DNA of 64,000 bases from Hydrogenobacter thermophilus TK-6 (lineage in GTDB: Bacteria; Aquificota; Aquificia; Aquificales; Aquificaceae), in assembly GCF_000010785.1 (NCBI RefSeq), contig NC_013799.1, positions 868,001 to 932,000 of the forward strand, given 5' to 3'. This document shows, piece by piece, positions 62,513-64,000 of the stretch. Below the pieces are notes generated by a model that did no database searches, was not told the DNA's origin, and saw only the letters and a list, made by a program, of their open reading frames with translations. Position 1 is the first letter of the stretch. The number at the start of each line of letters is the position of its first letter. A program made the position numbers and the translations under genes.

Positions 62513-63955
62513 TCAACCTTTCAAAGTCCCCAGTGGTTTGAACCTCGCCACAAGCTTAGCTATACCAAGCTCATGCACAACTCTCACAACTTCTGTTACA
62601 TCTTTGTATGCTTGGGGCACTTCTTCCATTACTGTACCTTTCCCTCTGGCTACCACCACAAGACCTTCAAGTACCTTCTCTATACCCTCCCTCTTCACAT
62701 ACTCTTTGGCTTTCGTACGAGACATGAGCCGTCCAGCTCCGTGACAAGCGCTTCCAAAGCTTATTTCCATGCTCTTGTGCGTACCTACCAGAAGGAAGGA
62801 ATATCTCCCTACATCACCGGGAATTAAAACGGGCTGACCTATGTCTCTGTATGCTGGGGGCACATCTGGATTGTATGGTGGAAAGGCTCTTGTTGCGCCT
62901 TTTCTATGGATCAAAAGTTCCTTATCTTTACCATCAATGGTGTACTTTTCTATCTTTCCTATGTTGTGAGCAAGGTCATATATGACTCGGTAACCGAGCT
63001 CTTCCCAAGATATACCTAAAAATCTTCTTATGACATCTGCGGTGATAAAGCCCAGTATCTGTCTGTTGGCAAAAGCATAATTTGCCGCCGCATTCATAGC
63101 TTTAAAGTAGTCCTGTCCCTCTTTTGACTTGAAGGGCATGCAGGCGAGCTGCATATCCGGTATTTCTATGCGATATTTCTCAAGAGCATCCTTGGCAACC
63201 TTGAGATAATCAACGCATACCTGATGTCCAAACCCCCTTGAACCTGAGTGTACCATAATGGTTATCTGTCCCTTGCCAAGTCCTAGCCTTTTAGCTATCT
63301 GCTCATCGTATATCTCGTCAACAGTTTGCACCTCAACAAAGTGATTTCCAGAGCCAACAGTACCAAGCTCCTCAGAACCTCTCTCGTAAGCAAAGTTTGA
63401 AACCTTATCAGGATCCGCATTAGCAAGCGTGCCAGAGCTCTCTATGTGCAGAAGGTCTTCTTCAAGACCAAAGCCGTGCTCGACAGCCCATCTTGCACCT
63501 TTTATGGCAACCTCTTTGAGTTGTTCTTTTGATAGCTTCAGCCTTCCTGTTGAACCAACCCCTGCCGGCACTTTACTTAGTATCTCTTTCATAAGCTCCT
63601 GTCTGATAGGTTTTATCCTCTCCTCAGAAAGATGAGTAGCTATGAGCCTTACGCCACAATTAATATCGTAGCCTATGGATCCCGGACTTATAACACCTTC
63701 ATCCGTGTTGACTCCCATAACACCACCTACAGGAAAGCCATAACCTACATGAACATCTGGCATAACATATATAGCTTTTTCAACACCTGGGAGGGTTGCC
63801 GCATTAGCAGCCTGTCTTATGGCATCCTCTTCAAGATGTTCAAAGAGTTTATCACTCAAGTAAAAGTAAACGGGGACGCGTTGACCCTTTACAGTGTTTT
63901 CGCTCAGAACATAAACATAATCAGAAAGGCGAAGGAGGTTATCTTTCAAGCCCAT
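62513..63955 (-). CDS. rtcB: RNA-splicing ligase RtcB
   Basis: 480 residues. Joins 2',3'-cyclic phosphate to 5'-OH RNA ends using GTP and Mn. DVHVGYGFPVGGVMG near 68, metal ligands SIGYDINCGVRL near 95 and HSGSRGFGHQVC near 235, guanylylated His in SACHGAGRLMSR near 405. No archease or RtcA adjoins. Confidence 0.95.
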   Translation of the reverse strand: MGLKDNLLRLSDYVYVLSENTVKGQRVPVYFYLSDKLFEHLEEDAIRQAANAATLPGVEKAIYVMPDVHVGYGFPVGGVMGVNTDEGVISPGSIGYDINCGVRLIATHLSEERIKPIRQELMKEILSKVPAGVGSTGRLKLSKEQLKEVAIKGARWAVEHGFGLEEDLLHIESSGTLANADPDKVSNFAYERGSEELGTVGSGNHFVEVQTVDEIYDEQIAKRLGLGKGQITIMVHSGSRGFGHQVCVDYLKVAKDALEKYRIEIPDMQLACMPFKSKEGQDYFKAMNAAANYAFANRQILGFITADVIRRFLGISWEELGYRVIYDLAHNIGKIEKYTIDGKDKELLIHRKGATRAFPPYNPDVPPAYRDIGQPVLIPGDVGRYSFLLVGTHKSMEISFGSACHGAGRLMSRTKAKEYVKREGIEKVLEGLVVVARGKGTVMEEVPQAYKDVTEVVRVVHELGIAKLVARFKPLGTLKG

Positions 63956-63964
63956 ATACTTAAA

Positions 63965-63970
63965 ATTATA
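63965..63970 (-). promoter_or_regulatory. -10 box TATAAT, 9 nt before rtcB
   Basis: TATAAT on the minus strand ending 9 nt before ATG 63955, again predicting a leaderless message. The last 30 bases of the window hold nothing else recognisable. Confidence 0.45.
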
Positions 63971-64000
63971 GCCCTTCTCTGTATCTTCAATAGTATTATT

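Overview
The window comes from a thermophilic, chemolithoautotrophic, hydrogen-oxidising bacterium of the Aquificales, almost certainly Hydrogenobacter thermophilus or a very close relative. The best evidence is the small c-type cytochrome at 36719-37015: its mature part agrees with the H. thermophilus cytochrome c-552 sequence as I remember it (recall, not a search). Two NiFe hydrogenases, a cytochrome c oxidase, a flavocytochrome-c-type sulfide dehydrogenase flavoprotein and scattered housekeeping operons fit that lifestyle.

Layout. 0-4 kb: cox operon (coxC, SCO, coxB, coxA, then a cut-off small membrane protein) on the minus strand. 4-11 kb: OmpA-like protein, then a plus-strand run of dtd, sirohaem, cysteine synthase, GltD-like, heptosyltransferase, rsmH and ftsL-like genes. 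11-18 kb: an odd ATP synthase gamma-like protein with a delta-like tail, tyrS, tRNA-Leu, dcd, lolC/lolD, a glycosyltransferase, tRNA-Arg, SRP RNA and a DUF523 protein. 18-24 kb: coaE, an Fe-S oxidoreductase and a sulfide-oxidation locus: an FCSD-like flavoprotein under a consensus sigma-54 promoter next to a PAS histidine kinase and an NtrC-family regulator. 24-28 kb: era, a decayed restriction-modification pair, and ATP synthase b, b' and delta genes. 28-41 kb: eno, ribD, fmt, a tandem HepT-like protein, three tRNAs, an SdhB/FrdB-like subunit, tldD, nfu, rimM, cytochrome c-552, a diiron MBL protein, an M48-TPR protease, a PP2C phosphatase and a KaiC-like ATPase. 41-47 kb: a transposase relic, NlpC/P60, selU, a DsrE-like protein, rpoZ, slt, hemL and a DUF190-crcB-DUF190 cassette. 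47.8-59.1 kb: a hydrogenase island of two convergent operons, a group-2 type enzyme with hypB/E/A/F on plus and a membrane-bound, O2-tolerant type (hupSLC plus maturation genes) on minus. 59-64 kb: gap, two tRNA-Pro genes, HU/IHF, rpsA and rtcB.

How the genes work together. The membrane-bound hydrogenase and the FCSD-like flavoprotein would feed electrons from H2 and sulfide towards the cytochrome c pool and the A2-type oxidase. The second hydrogenase is soluble-looking and may supply reductant inside the cell. HypA/B/E/F insert the metal centre in both; hypC and hypD must be elsewhere. Genes are tightly packed, often with 4-nt overlaps.

Points that stand out: the gamma-delta hybrid, a Tat signal separated from its flavoprotein by an A10 tract, a methyltransferase whose start is separated by an A8 tract, a catalytically degenerate double HEPN protein, and TATAAT boxes set 7-9 nt before several start codons, implying leaderless mRNAs. 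Functions are assigned by reading motifs by eye; no database search was run.
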